Source: Vandiemenella viatica (Eukaryota > Arthropoda > Insecta > Orthoptera > Morabidae). From it: a DNA stretch of 64,000 nt. The stretch is from assembly GCA_031002005.1 (NCBI GenBank), contig CM061919.1, positions 31,461,088 to 31,525,087 of the forward strand. The letters are read 5' to 3'. A model generated the notes under the pieces. It was not told the origin of the DNA and made no database searches. It saw only the letters and a program-made list of their open reading frames with translations. Shown here in pieces: positions 22,045-34,300 of the stretch; the first letter of the stretch is position 1; every line of letters begins with the position of its first letter. The position numbers and the translations under genes are program-made.

Positions 22045-22251
22045 TCATTTTCTGCTGAGAAAAATGGACCTGTCCTGTTCTGGCTGATATTTTTCCCTTG
22101 GTATTGTATCCACTTTCCCTGTAACTCCCCCATTAAAACACTTTACTTCAGAGAATGCCCCATTTATCTGACTGTCTTTGACATTCTCTAACCTGCCAGC
22201 ATGTCCTACTTGACAAACATTCGTTTCAAGCTTCAAGAATCCCTTGTCCAC
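22045..22251 (-). pseudogene. Possible decayed gag zinc-knuckle fragment
   Basis: A 68-codon minus frame contains CQVGHAGR and, 20 residues on, KCFNGGVTGK. These look like two CCHC knuckles (Cys-x2-Cys-x4-His-x4-Cys) in which several Cys/His are lost. Nothing else of an LTR element is visible nearby, so this is a weak call. Confidence 0.2.
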
Positions 22252-22810
22252 CTTTTGGCCTCTGTTAAAACTGAATTAAAACATCGAGTAATGAACTAAA
22301 CCATAACATAACTTTTTATTGTAAGCCTCCTACTTCAATTGTCAAGTAAGTAAATTTCCATTGCAATTCTGAAAACTAGTTGTCAGTCTTCACCATAGAA
22401 AACCAAGCCCAAAAGAATAGAGAAATCCCCTAACACAATCAAGACCAGGCAACATTGTACTAAAAAAAAAAAAAAAAAAAACACAGCAATAACATAAAAT
22501 ACACAAGAAGAAAACATCCCTGCAATGCATAAAATAATAATTTCAATAATCCCGTCAGTTTCTTCAAAGAATGTACCTTCAAAACATTTTAATTTACTGT
22601 TTAAAGATTGCACCAGCTTTCACAAGGGGGTGGGGGGGCACCCACTGAATTTCTGGCATGCTATTCATGAGTTTACTACCGACCTTCATCATTATTCCCT
22701 TGTTGATCAGCTCCTTTTCTCTGAGCTGCAGTATTCACATTGCATGCTACTAGTCCATAGTCTTGATCATCATTATCGTTGGGGACCATCTCCAGTTTCC
22801 CGGGTGTGGT

Positions 22811-24670
22811 TTACGAGCCTTGGTTGTTATATACGATTGTTCTCCACCTTTTCCTGTCCAGAAAGGTTTCTCTGTCTGTGATGTACTCCCATTTCCAGCC
22901 TCTTCTCTCTACGTCCTCCTTCAGTTGGTCTGTCCATCTTCTTCTTGGTCTTCCCACTGGTCTTTTGCCCAGTATCCTTTTTTCCAAATAAGTTTTTGGC
23001 AGTCTTTTACTAGTCATTCTCTTCACATGCCCAAACCACTGAAGTCTTGATGACCTAAGTCTCTCTTCCGTGGATTCTCTTAGCTCTAGGTTTGATCTAA
23101 TTTCATCATTCTTTATGCGGTCAAGTCTAGTTTTCTGGAAGGCCGTTCTAAGAAACTTCATTTCACATGCTTGGATCTTGCTAAGGTCCCTTGATGTTAG
23201 TGTGCATGTTTCCAAAGCATATGTGAGAATAGGAATGAGATATGATTTGTACAAGACAATTTTTGTTCTTCTGGGAACCTTCATCTCCCATAGTAAGCCT
23301 CGCACGGTACTGTAGAAGTTGGCTCCTTTGGTTACTCTACTCATTATTTCTAACTCACTTCTACCATTATTGGCAATTATGCTCCCCAGGTAGCTGAATT
23401 GGTCAACAACTTCAACTTCGTGGTCTTGTAATTTTATATGACAGTCTGTATTCTTTCGGCTTATTTTTAGTGCTACAGTTTTTTTTGGATTCAATTTCAT
23501 TCCATATTCCTCAAACTTATCATTCCGCATCTTCAATTTGTTTTGTATTCCTTCTTCTGTTTCATCCCATACTGCTACATCATCTGCAAACACCAGTGCC
23601 TGTAGATCTCTATTGAATGTTCTTTTTAGTTCTTTTAAGATGTTATCCATCACCGCTATGAACAGAAGGGGTGAAAGGGCACTTCCTTGTTGTACTCCTT
23701 TGGTTGCACTAAACCATTCAGAGTAAGCATCCCCATCATTGACACAGTTCTTGCAGTTATTGTAGAGCATTTGGATCTTTCTAATGAGGTACTCTGGTAT
23801 TTCAAGTTTTCTTAGACTTTTCCAGATAGTTGATCTAGGAACATTATCGTATGCCTTTTCTAGGTCCAAAAACACAATAATTAGGTTTTTCCCTCTTTCC
23901 CAATATTTTTCCACCAGCATTCTCAAGGCAAATATTAGATCTGTTGTGCTTCTTCCAGTCCTAAACCCATGTTGTTCCTCTTCTAAGATGGGCTCTAATA
24001 TTGTTCGTACTCTGGCTTCAACTATCTTTTCCATAATTTTGAGGCCGTGGGATAGGAGGGTAATACCTCTATAGTTTTCACTTTTCCTTCTGTTCCCTTT
24101 CTTGAATATAGGAATTATCACCCCTTTCGTCCAGTCTTCTGGTATTTGGTTATCATTCCATATTGCTCTGAGGACTCTATACAGCCATTGTATCCCTGGT
24201 GGACCGGCAGCTTTAATCATGTCGGCTGTAACTTCGTCGGCTCCTGCTGACTTGCCACTTTTCATCTTATGGAGAGCTCTCTCGACCTCTGACCAAGTTA
24301 TTGGGGTGCCTTCATCAATTATCCTCTGACTTGTTTCTTCGTCGTTTAACCCATTAGGTCCATTTAGTAGTTTGTCAAAATATTGTTTCATGGCTTCCCT
24401 GATACTTCTTATATTTTGAACTATATTTCCATCAGCTGTCTCTATTGCTGTAATTGTTTCCTTATCCGATCTTTTGTGTTTTACAATTCCATATAACATT
24501 TTCATATTCCCTTTACTATCCTCTTCCAGTTTAGATGTAAAATCTTCCCAGCTTTTCTTCTTGTACAATTCTTTTAACTTCCAATTTGCTGCTTCTATAG
24601 TCTTTTGCCATCTCTTCCAATCTGCCATTATCTGCTTGATCATTGTTGTTTCTTCTGTAGGACTTGGCAA
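22811..24670 (-). pseudogene. RTE-like reverse transcriptase frame
   Basis: 619 codons are open. Blocks in order: KSAGADEVTADMIKAAG, WTKGVIIPIFKKGNRRKSENYRG, EEQHGFRTGRSTTDLIFALR, IIVFLDLEKAYDNVPRS, GVQQGSALSPLLFIAVMD, the catalytic ALVFADDVAVWDE, QFSYLGSIIANNGRSE. The C-terminal LQWFGHVKRM and GKRPVGRPRRRW are typical of RTE-type and related elements. It ends YNNQGS. The true start is upstream in another frame, so the whole polyprotein is broken by one shift. Catalytic residues are present. Not expected to be active because the endonuclease is truncated. Confidence 0.8.
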
Positions 24671-25107
24671 TATCTAGAGCTTTTTTGGCTTTATTTCTTT
24701 TGGCTATTGCTTCTTTTACTCTGTTGTTCCACCATGATGTCCTTTTCTCTTTAAATTTCCTGCTTGTTCTTCCACATATTTTTTCTGCACTTGCAACAAG
24801 ACTTGTCTTAACATAATTCCATTCTTCGTGGCCCTTTTGTATATCTGTTGTTGGTATTTTGGCTCTAATTTCCTCTTGAAACTGCTGTTTGCAGTCCATG
24901 TCTTTCAGTTTCCAGTCTTTAACTCTCTGTCTTTTCTTCCTAGTTACCTTTGCAATAGCTTTAGTAACTCTCATATCAGCAACAAGTAGTCTGTGGTCAC
25001 TGTTGAGACTTTTGCTGGGTATTACTTTCACATCTTGCATTTTTTTCACACTTAGCCTATCTGTTACAATATAATCTATTACAGATCTATGTTGATAGTC
25101 TTGATAA
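24531..25107 (-). pseudogene. RTE-like endonuclease C-terminus and linker
   Basis: Open upstream of its first ATG to about 25107 (SVIDYIVTDRLSV). It contains NSDHRLLVADM, the Ser-Asp-His motif of apurinic-type endonucleases, then a basic linker (TRKKRQRVKDWK, TSWWNNRVKEAIAKRNKAKK). It overlaps the reverse transcriptase frame by 140 bases in a different phase, indicating a frameshift near 24600. Confidence 0.75.
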
Positions 25108-25756
25108 CCACTTCAAATTACTTAGACTAGGTTCTGATCCATTTATGAGTCCTGCTGGCAAGCTCCTGTTATTTTACAATATGTCCACAATGAAGAAAAG
25201 TGAGATCTCACTAGATCAAATGCTTGCTCTGGCCAATCTTCCCCCTTCCATGCACCCACCAACATTTGCCGTCTACAAATTTAAACTTTAAATTCTTTCA
25301 ACATTTTTGATAAATTAGTCATCATTTCCCTTGGTAACTTATTCCAATCCCTCACTTTTACCTAAAAAAGAGAATCTTCCTACACCCTTCTGCCTGAAAT
25401 CCAGTGCCTGCTTGTGGTCATGGTCATCCTTTCCCTTCCATGCACTACTTTACATACCCACTCCAATATCTTTCCATGCTTCATCGCCAGTATATGCCCT
25501 GTACACTCCCATGACCCTCCTCATTTTCCTCCTGTCTTGCAATGAATCCCATTCCAGCTCCTTTATCATATCCGCCACTGATTGCATTCTGCGATAATTT
25601 CCAGAAACAAATCTAGCAGCCCTTTTTTGGAACGTTTCCAACTCCTGTATTTGATACTCAAAATGTGGGTCGCATACTACACTAGCATATTAGAGCAATG
25701 GTCTGACCAAAGTTTTGTAACCCAACTCTCTCACTTCTCTCGTACAAGACCTCATC

Positions 25757-25760
25757 ACTC
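25757..25760. repeat. Target site duplication, left copy (ACTC)
   Basis: ACTC at 25757-25760 is repeated at 28506-28509 directly outside the two LTRs. A related uninterrupted LINE at about 51050 reads CATCACTCTCTCCAAC, confirming the empty site. Confidence 0.9.
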
Positions 25761-26212
25761 TGTAACGGCCCTCATACCTGTATTTTGAATAGCATTGTAC
25801 TGTATGAAGTATTTGTAGTGAGCTAAAGTTTGCTTGAATATGATATAGTATGTTTGTTTTGTAATTTCTTGTAAATCGGTGTATATAGACATTGTTTTCT
25901 GAAAGAAAATTATTTAAAAGTCCATTTAATAGTTTAAGAACCGAATGGTGCAAGAGAATTTCTTAAATGTTTGTAATTCCATGTATTAATGTAAGTTTAC
26001 TTCATTCAGTATTCAGTTTTACAGAGAGATTCATCCAGTTAGTTCACAGAGATTTTATTTGTAATGGCTCAGAAGTGCATCTCTGTATTGTATCTATGCT
26101 TGTGAATATCGCTGACTTCGTTTTGAGCAAATAAACAAATCTTCAACATAACCTTCTGGTGGAGTTTTTAATTAATCAATATACATGAATTAAACCACCG
26201 AGGAACCTAATA
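25761..26212 (+). repeat. 5' LTR (452 bp)
   Basis: It begins TGTAACGGCCC and ends ACCTAATA. The 3' end TA rather than CA is unusual but is the same in both LTRs. A TATA-like TGTATATAG lies at about 25877 and AATAAAC at about 26132 is a polyadenylation-signal candidate. Confidence 0.9.
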
Positions 26213-26228
26213 TGGCAACAGTTGACAG
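26213..26228 (+). other. Primer binding site
   Basis: TGGCAACAGTTGACAG begins on the first base after the LTR. It begins with the usual TGG and differs from the TGGCGCCTCAGTG site of the 58.7-kb element, so a different primer tRNA is implied. Confidence 0.75.
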
Positions 26229-26720
26229 TGATGAGAAGTTATTAACATCTGGGAGATGTTAATCTTCTAAAAGAATCTGCAGCAAATTGCGACGAGGTAT
26301 CGGCGGACTGCGACGCGACATTTAGAACAGCAACACGGGTTGGAAGGCGTCGACTTCAATCTGAATACGAGTTGACAGCACTCATCGGAGATTTTCCTTC
26401 GATGTTTGCAATCGGCAATAATTTTCCGACGGCAATGCGAATTTTATATGATCTCAAGATCAAGTCTTCCAGCAGTACAGTGTTTCGAGTGTGGAAAGTG
26501 TGATTAAGTGTTTTAATCAGTGAAAGAATTGGTGTTCTGTGGTGAAAAGTGCTGCTAGCTGAAATTTAAAGTGACGAAAAGTATTTAAGTGATACAAAAG
26601 TAAGTACTGAATACTCAAATTTTGCTTTTGCATGTTATTTTGTGGCAGGTTAGAAAATTTTTAATTCTTCTTAACTTTGTTTTCATGTTGATTTTGCTAA
26701 TTGCTGAAAATTGCTGATAG

Positions 26721-27239
26721 TCAGAATCTGCATTTCTAGAATCTTTTGTAGCCAAAATTGACAACAAATTTTCTGAACTCGGTAGAAAACTCTCTGAATT
26801 CAGTGATTCAATAGACAGCAAATTCGCTGAACTCAATGATTTATTTGACAATAAATTTTCAGAATTTAAAAGTGAGGTAAAGAAAGATATTGACAGTAAA
26901 GTTTTGGAAATAAATAGTAAGGATTTAGCTGAACCAGTTTCTGATTTGGAATGTGACTTAGGTGACACAATGCTTTGCACACTCTTTGATAGTGAACTTC
27001 AGGTAGCTGAGAAAAATACTCATGTTGTAAAAGAAGTAATTGAATCAGATGTTAGAATAGTTTTAGGTACTGATTCAGATAATTTGGTAAGTTTAAGTAG
27101 TAATGAGATGATGAAGAGTGGAGTTGGGAGTAATGACGGACTAAACTGCAGTAGTGAGGATAATAAATTTGTATTACCAGTTGAGTCAGCAACATTGCTT
27201 TTAAGTGACAATCAATTTGCAAAAAAAGAACCATTTTAA
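26721..27239 (+). pseudogene. Gag-like coiled-coil fragment
   Basis: Open from just after a TAG at 26718 to a TAA at 27239; the first ATG is only at 26904. Residues 8-60 are repeats of the form DNKFSELGRKLSEF, DSKFAELNDLF and DNKFSEFKSEVKKDI. These are amphipathic heptads closely resembling in style the N-terminal gag repeats (DSKFETLKDSNDKL) of the 58.7-kb element. The rest is acidic and Ser-rich (LGTDSDNLVSLSSNE) without a knuckle or capsid motif. No start in frame before the heptads suggests loss of the N-terminus or a frameshift. From 27240 to 28053 I see no gene. Confidence 0.5.
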
Positions 27240-28053
27240 GTCTCAGCTGTCCTATGGTTGTACCAAAGTCTGTTGTCTCAGATGATTGAAAGTTTGTATA
27301 TCTGCCTGTATATAGTGAAGCTTTGTGTAAATAGAAATGTGGTATTAGATGCGTATTCAAAGGTGGAAGAAAACTGGAAAGTTAGAAAAAAATAACTTAC
27401 ATGGTTTTGGGTTTCCAGAGAAATCTTGGAACCCGCTTATAGGATTAGTTTTTTGAAATGCATGGTTTGGGGAGGGGTCAACAACCTGTAAATATCTAAT
27501 TTTGTAAATAAGTTTGTCAACTGATGCAAGTAAATAGTTTGTGTGAGTACTTAAGTTCAGATGCAGATGTAATAATACTGAATGTTTAAGATGTAAGCAT
27601 TTCACTGTATAAAGCAATTTGTGACAGTTTTGTGTAGAGACTTTTGATGTTTTCATAATGTTGTGACTTGCTACATTGTGGTGACAAGTTATCAGCTGTA
27701 AAATGTAAATAGACTGTTGTCATTAACAAGCAGACATGAAGTGTGTAATTTGGAGTGAAAATAATTAATTGTAACTTAAGATGATGGCATTTAATGTTTG
27801 TTGGGTAAAGCAGTAACTGAAAAAAATGATTGGATCTGTAAAAGGACATCTATTATAGCCAGAATCAGTGTCATGAAATATGCACATGTGTTGTATGTAA
27901 TGAAGAATTGTATTTGTTCATTGTAAAAGTCACTATGGTTGATTGATTGTAATCTGTTTGTGTTGCCATTATGTGTACATACAACCTGCTTAGATTCGTG
28001 ACGGATTCAATCAATTTTAACAGTGTAAAATTAAGTGAATCCTGGGGAGGGGT

Positions 28054-28505
28054 TGTAACATCCCTCATACCTGAATTTTGAATAGCATTGTACTGTATGA
28101 AGTATTTGTAGTGAACTAAAGTTTGCTTGAATATGATCTAGTAGGTTTGTTTTGTAATTTCTTGTAAATCGGTGTATATAGACTTTGTTTTCTGAAAGAA
28201 AATTATTTAAAGTCCATTTAATACGTTTAAGAACCGAGTGGTGCAAGAGAATTTCTTAAATGTTTGTAATTCCATGTATTAATGTAAGTTGACTTCATTC
28301 AGTATTCAGTTTTACAGAGAGATTCATCCAGTTAGTTCACAGAGATTTTATTTGCAACGGCTCAGAAGTGTATCTCTGTATTGTATCTATGCTTGTGAAT
28401 ATCGCTGACTTTGTTTTGAGCAAATAAACAAATCTTCAACATAACCTTCTGGTGAACTTTTTAATTAATCAATATACATGAATTAAACCACTAAGGAACC
28501 TAATA
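28054..28505 (+). repeat. 3' LTR (452 bp)
   Basis: Aligns end to end with 25761-26212. It starts TGTAACATCCC after the purine tract CCTGGGGAGGGGT and ends ACCTAATA before the ACTC duplication. Confidence 0.9.
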
Positions 28506-29740
28506 ACTCGCTCCAACAAGTGCAGAATTTTGGAACCTTTTCCTACCACATGTCCAATGCGTCCCATCCAATTAAGCTTGCTATCAAATGTAATGCCAAG
28601 ATATTTATATTTCAAATCTTCAGCAAGCAATTCTTTTCCCATCCATCTTATTATCAAAAACAACCTTTAGTTTTTTATTTGTGTATTCTAATAAGCAGAC
28701 TCTTCTTTGCAATTGTATTTATCCCATGTTTACCAACCCAACTAGATAGTCTGTACAGTTCACTCCTGCAGCTGTTATCATTTCAACCTCTTCTTGTCCA
28801 TCTATATTTCAGATAGTAAACAATCAACACAAATATTCATTAGAATAATGAATAGCAATGGTCCCAATATGCTAACCTGTGGCACTCTCATTTTTACTTC
28901 CACTTCTTTTGATACTGCATTTCCTACCCTAACTTTATGTTTTCTGCTTTTTAAAAACTCTTCTACCCAAAAAATCCCTTTATCATCCACTCCAATAGTT
29001 TTATGGCTCATTCTGTCAAAAGCCTTTGAACGATCTAGTGTTACACAATCAATTTGGCCTCCCTTGTCCATTTCATCTGAAATATCTTGCATATATCCCA
29101 CCAACCTAGGCATGAATATCCTTGCCTAAAGCCATGTTGCCTACTTGGAAAACCACTTACGTTCCTCACATATATTTCTGATGTGGTTGCATATTGATCT
29201 CTCCATTAATTTACCTGCCACTGATGTCAAACTGATTGGCCTACAATTTTTGACTCTATTTCTCACCCCTCCTTTATGTACTGGTACTACTATTACACTT
29301 TTCCAGTCCTGTGGTAAGCATCAAGTATCCAGACGCAATTTAAATAATATTTCAAGATAAGGTACAATGTCACATCAGGCTATCTTTAAGATATCTGTAG
29401 TAATATTGTTTACACCAGCCCCTTTATGTTTTTTCAGCTTTCTTATTTCCTTCATGATTTCCTCAAGACGTATTTCAAATTTTTTTCTATCTTCATTTCT
29501 AATTGTGTTGTTAAGCTCGTTCTCTGAATTAGACACACCCGTTTCTGAATCGTTATCCCTAATGCTCTCACCAAACCAGTTACTTAAAATCTCTGCCTTT
29601 TTGAAATCCTCAGTAACTTCTTCTCCATCATAATTTATAAGTGTCTCTGCACCCTCCCTTCCCCGCAGTTTTCTAACATAGCCATAGAAATTTCTAATTG
29701 CATCAGACAATGGCACTGATAATACTCTTCATAAACCCAT

Positions 29741-30604
29741 CCTCTCCATGCCGCTTTCTGTAGCAACTAAAACCACTTAACATATTGTTGCTCTCCACTA
29801 GATCAACCCAACAGAAGCACTTGAAGTTTAAGTACTGTATCTATTCTTTCAACGTCTATTTGTGTGGTTGGGAGTAAACCAAGCACTAATGTGTATTAGA
29901 ATTGTGGAAACACTAAATTTAATTTGCTTTCTTCATTAAAAATTTTCAAAACTTATTTCAAGAAAATTTAACTCAGACTGGTTAATAACATTGTATGGAA
30001 GTTGGTAACAAAAGGCATTTGTAAGTGAAAAACAGATTATGGCTAATTTTTTTTTTTTACTTTAGATGTACAACTTCTGGAGTTCCATAAGGAGTCATGT
30101 TACAGGAATATAACTAAGCAAAAATAAAGAGAATTTTCAGAACAACATAAAACATAAATGAAGGAATAAACACCAACTTTATGTTATATCTTTAAACGAG
30201 CAATTCTTATATATTTGGGATCTCAGAAATTGCTGTAATGATTTGGATGAAATTTCATATTTAGATAATATTCTGTTTTTTAAGCTTCCCTAAATAGTTG
30301 ACATCCCTGCAAAAAAAAAAAAAAACAGCAATTTTTGTACTTGGTATCCCAGAAATGGCTCTAATGACATCTTGTACACATTTCAGGTAGCAGTAAGCTG
30401 ACTGATGTAAGTTAAGTTCTCTTTGGTTCCAGCAAGGAATTCTTATATCTTGAAATGGATAACTTTTATATACTTGCTGTCCCGCACAAATAGTATAATG
30501 GTCAGTCACCGAATGGTAAAATACTAATGTGGAATTAAGTAAATGCAAGTATTTATTAATTAAAGGTATTTTATTTTGAAGAGTAGTAATAAACATAACT
30601 TTTA
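29741..30604. other. No gene; includes a diverged repeat shared with 38.1-38.4 kb
   Basis: About 30175-30440 resembles 38140-38375 in the same orientation. Shared blocks are GATTTGGATGAAATTT, ACAGCAATT-TTGTA-TTGGTAT and TTTCAGGTAGCAGTAAGCT. The copies lie on either side of the errantivirus-like element, outside its LTRs. The nature of the repeat is unknown; the right copy abuts Helitron helicase remains. Confidence 0.5.
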
Positions 30605-31086
30605 CTGTAAAAAACTGTTACATTGCTTATAAGTCACTGGTCAGCTCCCACCTATTTTAATGTTAGCGAAGTCGCCTCACAACATTTCTTCGTAGATCTC
30701 TGGCTGCATAGCTCCAAGACAAGGCTCTCCCAGATGCTCCCAGACTCCCCCGGATGCTCCTAGACTTTCCCAGACTATCTCATGCTTCCCAGATTTGCGC
30801 AGATCTCCCCCTCTTTATCATCGTAGTGGGGAGTGCCTTTGGCCAATAGGAATAATTCCTTCCCTACCATCTGCCTCCAAATGATGTCTTGCTAACTCCT
30901 AATATTGCTGACTCTCCGATCTACTTTGGTGTCAATGCTGTTTAGATGCTTACATTCCTAAGCTTCTGGCTGTTTTGAATCCTTGATGCAACTGCCCTGG
31001 TTCCAGCTCTGCTATATGCAATCACCTTCACCCAACTTTGTTAACTTTTAAGAATGGTAGCCTAAAATAACTGACTGTTCACCACA
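30605..31086 (-). repeat. 3' LTR of the errantivirus-like element (outer edge approximate)
   Basis: It matches 37270-37722 over about 450 bases with scattered changes. A 16-base local duplication (around AATATTGCTGACTCTCC) is present only here. Both LTRs contain a short internal direct repeat (CAGATGCTCCCAGACT / CGGATGCTCCTAGACT). The minus-strand start is TGTGGTGAACAGTC. Confidence 0.75.
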
Positions 31087-31973
31087 TGTCCTACCCCGCT
31101 GTAAGGGACAGTCCCACTCTGTCACAACTCATCATTTCCCTTGGTTTCTCTACTCTCTCCCCCTTGTTTATACTCGTCCCCTATAAACACATAGCTCTCC
31201 TTTTTTTCTTTTACAAATTATTGAAGTTACATGTCCCTATATATAATAATTGTGTTGTGTATGTGTTGTTTTAACCATTGTCTTCTTCTCCATGCTGTGA
31301 TGTACCGTTGCATCGCCATTGGTATGCGCTCGGTGTGCCGCGCACATGTCTCGTTGTCTTCCCGCCATCTGTTTACTTCCGTCGAGCCGCTGACACGGCG
31401 CTAGCTGACCGTGACGTCAGTGCTCTGCCTCCTGATGAGCCCGACTGACGTCATCACCAAGGTCGACCGTCTCGTGCTCATGTGGCTGCCTCTAGCTGCC
31501 GTGACAAATAAGTACCTTGAGGTCCTCATCCTGCTTCCTTCGTGTTGCTGCGTCGTGCCTTCCTGTAACACACTAAAACCTACTATCAGCATTTCCCTTA
31601 TTCTTCTTCATTGTCTCGGTCTATAATTCGCTTTCCCTGATGCATTTCTGTCTCCTTTGACACACACACACAGCTTTGTCTGTCTGGCTTCTCACTATAT
31701 GTACACAGTTTTTCCACTTTTATCTCCCTAGATTCTCGCTAATAATACAACTTCACATTCTGTCTTTAATTAATTTACTTTACACGTTTTCTCTTACTCA
31801 CGACACTTTAAATACTGATTATTTCTACTTATTCCCTGCTTCTATATTTATTTAGTTAATATATATACATTTCATTTTTTCCTATTCACTTGGCTTATCA
31901 ACCAGAGAAGTCGACAGTAGTGCATGGAATATTTTAAACATCCTCCGCCCTAGCCGCGGGGTTGTCGACTCCT

Positions 31974-33775
31974 CTACCGTTCTTTTTCAGTCTTCCTGCT
32001 CAAACATTTACCTCCCTGTCTGCAGTACCATTCTCTCGCCACTAGGAGCGTACACATCACCATACAGTTGGCGCACAGAATGCTGTAAATGGTCACTTCG
32101 GTTCTGCCGTGCGGAACTCCCACCTGCTGTATCCGTTCGGCGGCAATGTACTGTTGCAATACTTGGATCTGCGCCCCAACATCTCCCAACTCACTGAGCT
32201 GCCACAAGTACTGTTCCTCTGGCAGGCTGAGGTTAATTTCGGAGAGGTTCAGCCCCTGCTTATGTGGGAACATTGTGGGCCATGTGAGATTTGTCCGTGA
32301 TACAATATCCCTTCCTCTCACTGTGCTCTTCACCTCTTTCTACAGTTGCAGGAAAACCCGTGCCCCATGTGATTGGCAATTGCTCCCCAGGCGCAATTTT
32401 CCAGTTCCTGCTAGGGTAATATCCGCAATGTGGCTCCCTTCGCAGAGAATAGTGAACACCTCGGGGATGGGCACAATGTAAAGCCACTCGCCCTGACTAA
32501 GGGGTGTCCAGATGGCGGTTTGCAACCGGACTATCTTCTGTATACACTCTGATGGAATCTGTGTTGGCTTGTGCAAGAGTTTAGTTTCACACGATCCTGC
32601 CAAGTGGGTCGAGGTCAACACGAATGCCTGCTTGCACACCTTCCCGTCGTCTGAGGCTGGCTTACACTCCAGCTGCTCCCCATTAATTTGAGCGTACTAA
32701 CTTTTCTCTTCGTTCATTAGCATGTACTCCCAGGCAGTTTGTATGTACTGGAATATGAGTTCACGAATTTTGACTGCTGCGTATAGCGGCAGGACCCTAT
32801 ACAACTGGTACATCTGGGCCTCTACCAGTGGGATACCGATGATGTAAAAGATGGCAGTCCTGGACAGGAACACATCAATGCTGACTAGCCGCAACAGTCG
32901 ATAACTGCCTTCCTCTGTTAGCTTGACGGGGAATCTCCGATGTCGCGTCAATCAGCTCCAGATACCGCAGGATATCGCGGGGGTTGATCAAGTGCGGCTC
33001 CATGATTCATTTCTGCGCCTTACTACTGCCCCGACAAGCCGGTTGTACTGAAAGTCGATTTCTTGGAACATGGTGGTAAGGTGCATCACCAGTTGCATCA
33101 CTGTGAGCCGTATGGCTAGCTCCTTCAGCATAACGTTAGTACTATTCATATAATCTTCGAGATACTTCGCCACCTTGTGCATCCCTTCGGTGAGGAACTG
33201 CTCGTTCTATGCGATGCGACTGACAGTCGTGTTGAGTGTATTCATGGTCGCCTTAACGACGGTGAGATAATCCTGGTTAATCAGAGTAACTCCCCTTGTT
33301 CCTCCTCTAACTGGGCTATGTGTCCTTGCAGTACTTGTGTCTCTGCCTGTGTCACGGTGCCAAAAGGAACTCGACTGAGCTCTCCCACCACTTCTAGGTT
33401 GGCCCACTTTCCCCGAGTTGTCCCAGGATCTCCTGATTCTCATGGATTTGAGCCAGTTGCTAGGCCACCACCTGGTCAAACCTTTCACATTCCGCCGCGT
33501 CCTGCTGATACTTGTGCAACTCCCGCCTGCAGTAGGCAATGGTTTTGTTGGCTCCCTGCTTCACTTTGCCTTCCAATTCACGCAAATTCAGGAAACTCAC
33601 CACCTGCCAGGTCGTATTTGTCAGCCGCATGCTAACCTTCCCTTGGAAGTACAACCTTGGCCTGGAGTCGAATACTTGATCCTCGTACGTAAATTCGTGC
33701 GCGATGCTCGCCACGATTAGCACGAGGCATGCCCACCGTGCCATCTGCAATGAAGAAGGTTCCGCGTCAGCAGTC
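31974..33775 (-). pseudogene. env-like: Env-like (baculovirus F-type/errantivirus) protein relic
   Basis: Successive minus-strand pieces in shifting frames run from about 33746 to 31974. The first starts with a hydrophobic signal-like segment (ARWACLVLIVASIAHEF) and soon shows VSFLNLRELEGKVKQGAN. Later pieces have membrane-protein features such as LFILMNEEKS-type tails, several Cys, and a final region with KQGLNLSEINLSLPEEQYLW and a hydrophobic anchor candidate (SILCANCMVMCTLLVA). The overall placing, downstream of protease and before the 3' LTR, is that of env in errantiviruses. At least four frame changes. Homology is judged from style and position, not alignment. Confidence 0.5.
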
Positions 33776-34300
33776 TGACCTGGGCCAATCGTGAAGCAAC
33801 TGCTGCCTGCCAAGCATGCACACGTCCTCCTGCTGAGTAGCATTTCCGCCCTGCGCGTTCTTGCTAGCCATGCTACGTGCGTGGCCTGTTGAGCGCGTAC
33901 TAATCCATAGTTTCTCTTTCTACGGCTTATTAGCTTCTTGTATAATATTTCTTTGCATCTTGTTTTCGCGGATTTCCATGGTTTCAATTTTCCACTCGTC
34001 ATAGGCCATTTCCCCTTGATGCTATAACTTCTTGCATCGCTTCACCAAGCGACTTTTTCTTCTTTCTTCAATTCTTGTAACTTTGTCGGCGAATCCTTTT
34101 TTTGCCTCGTTACCTCACATGTGTCCACTCTTCGGCCTATCTTCATTTCCTAGCGCTGGCGCACACCGTTTGTTATTGTTGCTACGTACATTGTGGCTTG
34201 TAAGCACATTTACATTGTTTACCTCTAGCGAACTCTGCTTGGCTCCCAATAATTCCATCGCTATTTTCTTCTGGTTTAGCCCTCTAGGCTCAAGATACAT

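Larger units (their letters stand above)
22745..25110 (-). mobile_element. RTE-like LINE, 5' truncated, moderately intact
   Basis: Read right to left, it starts within the endonuclease (about 25107) and ends with a 3' UTR and GATAATGATGAT tail near 22750. The same 3' end occurs at 15325-15460. There is one frameshift between the two long frames (24670-24531 overlap). The plus-strand open frames across this interval are antisense shadows. Confidence 0.85.
25761..28505 (+). mobile_element. Pol-less LTR retrotransposon (2.75 kb)
   Basis: Two 452-bp LTRs flank a 1.84-kb interior. There is a primer site (TGGCAACAGTTGACAG) after the left LTR and a purine run (GGGGAGGGG) before the right one. ACTC target duplications prove the borders. 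The interior has one gag-like frame and no protease, reverse transcriptase or integrase. About 19 differences between the LTRs (roughly 96 percent identity by eye) make it older than the element at 58.7 kb. Orientation is assigned from the primer site and polypurine tract. Confidence 0.9.
25215..29740 (-). mobile_element. CR1-like LINE, split by an LTR element
   Basis: Same family as 5140-9035. The right part (29740-28510) covers the linker and reverse transcriptase with frames at 29716-29375 (NFYGYVRKLRGREG, KKHKGAGVNNITTDILK) and 29113-28802 (VGYMQDISDEMDKGG, a decayed RSKAFDRMSH block), then DLKYKYLGITFDSKLNW. The left part (25757-25215) continues with LGYKTLVRPLL, then KRAARFVSGNYRRMQSVADMIKELEW and the 3' UTR. 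The two halves join exactly if 25761-28505 and one ACTC are removed. Frameshifted and inactive. Confidence 0.85.

Noticed and set aside
23070..24677. Several plus-strand frames of 60-118 codons over the RTE-like LINE
   Set aside because: All are antisense to the recognised reverse transcriptase and endonuclease.
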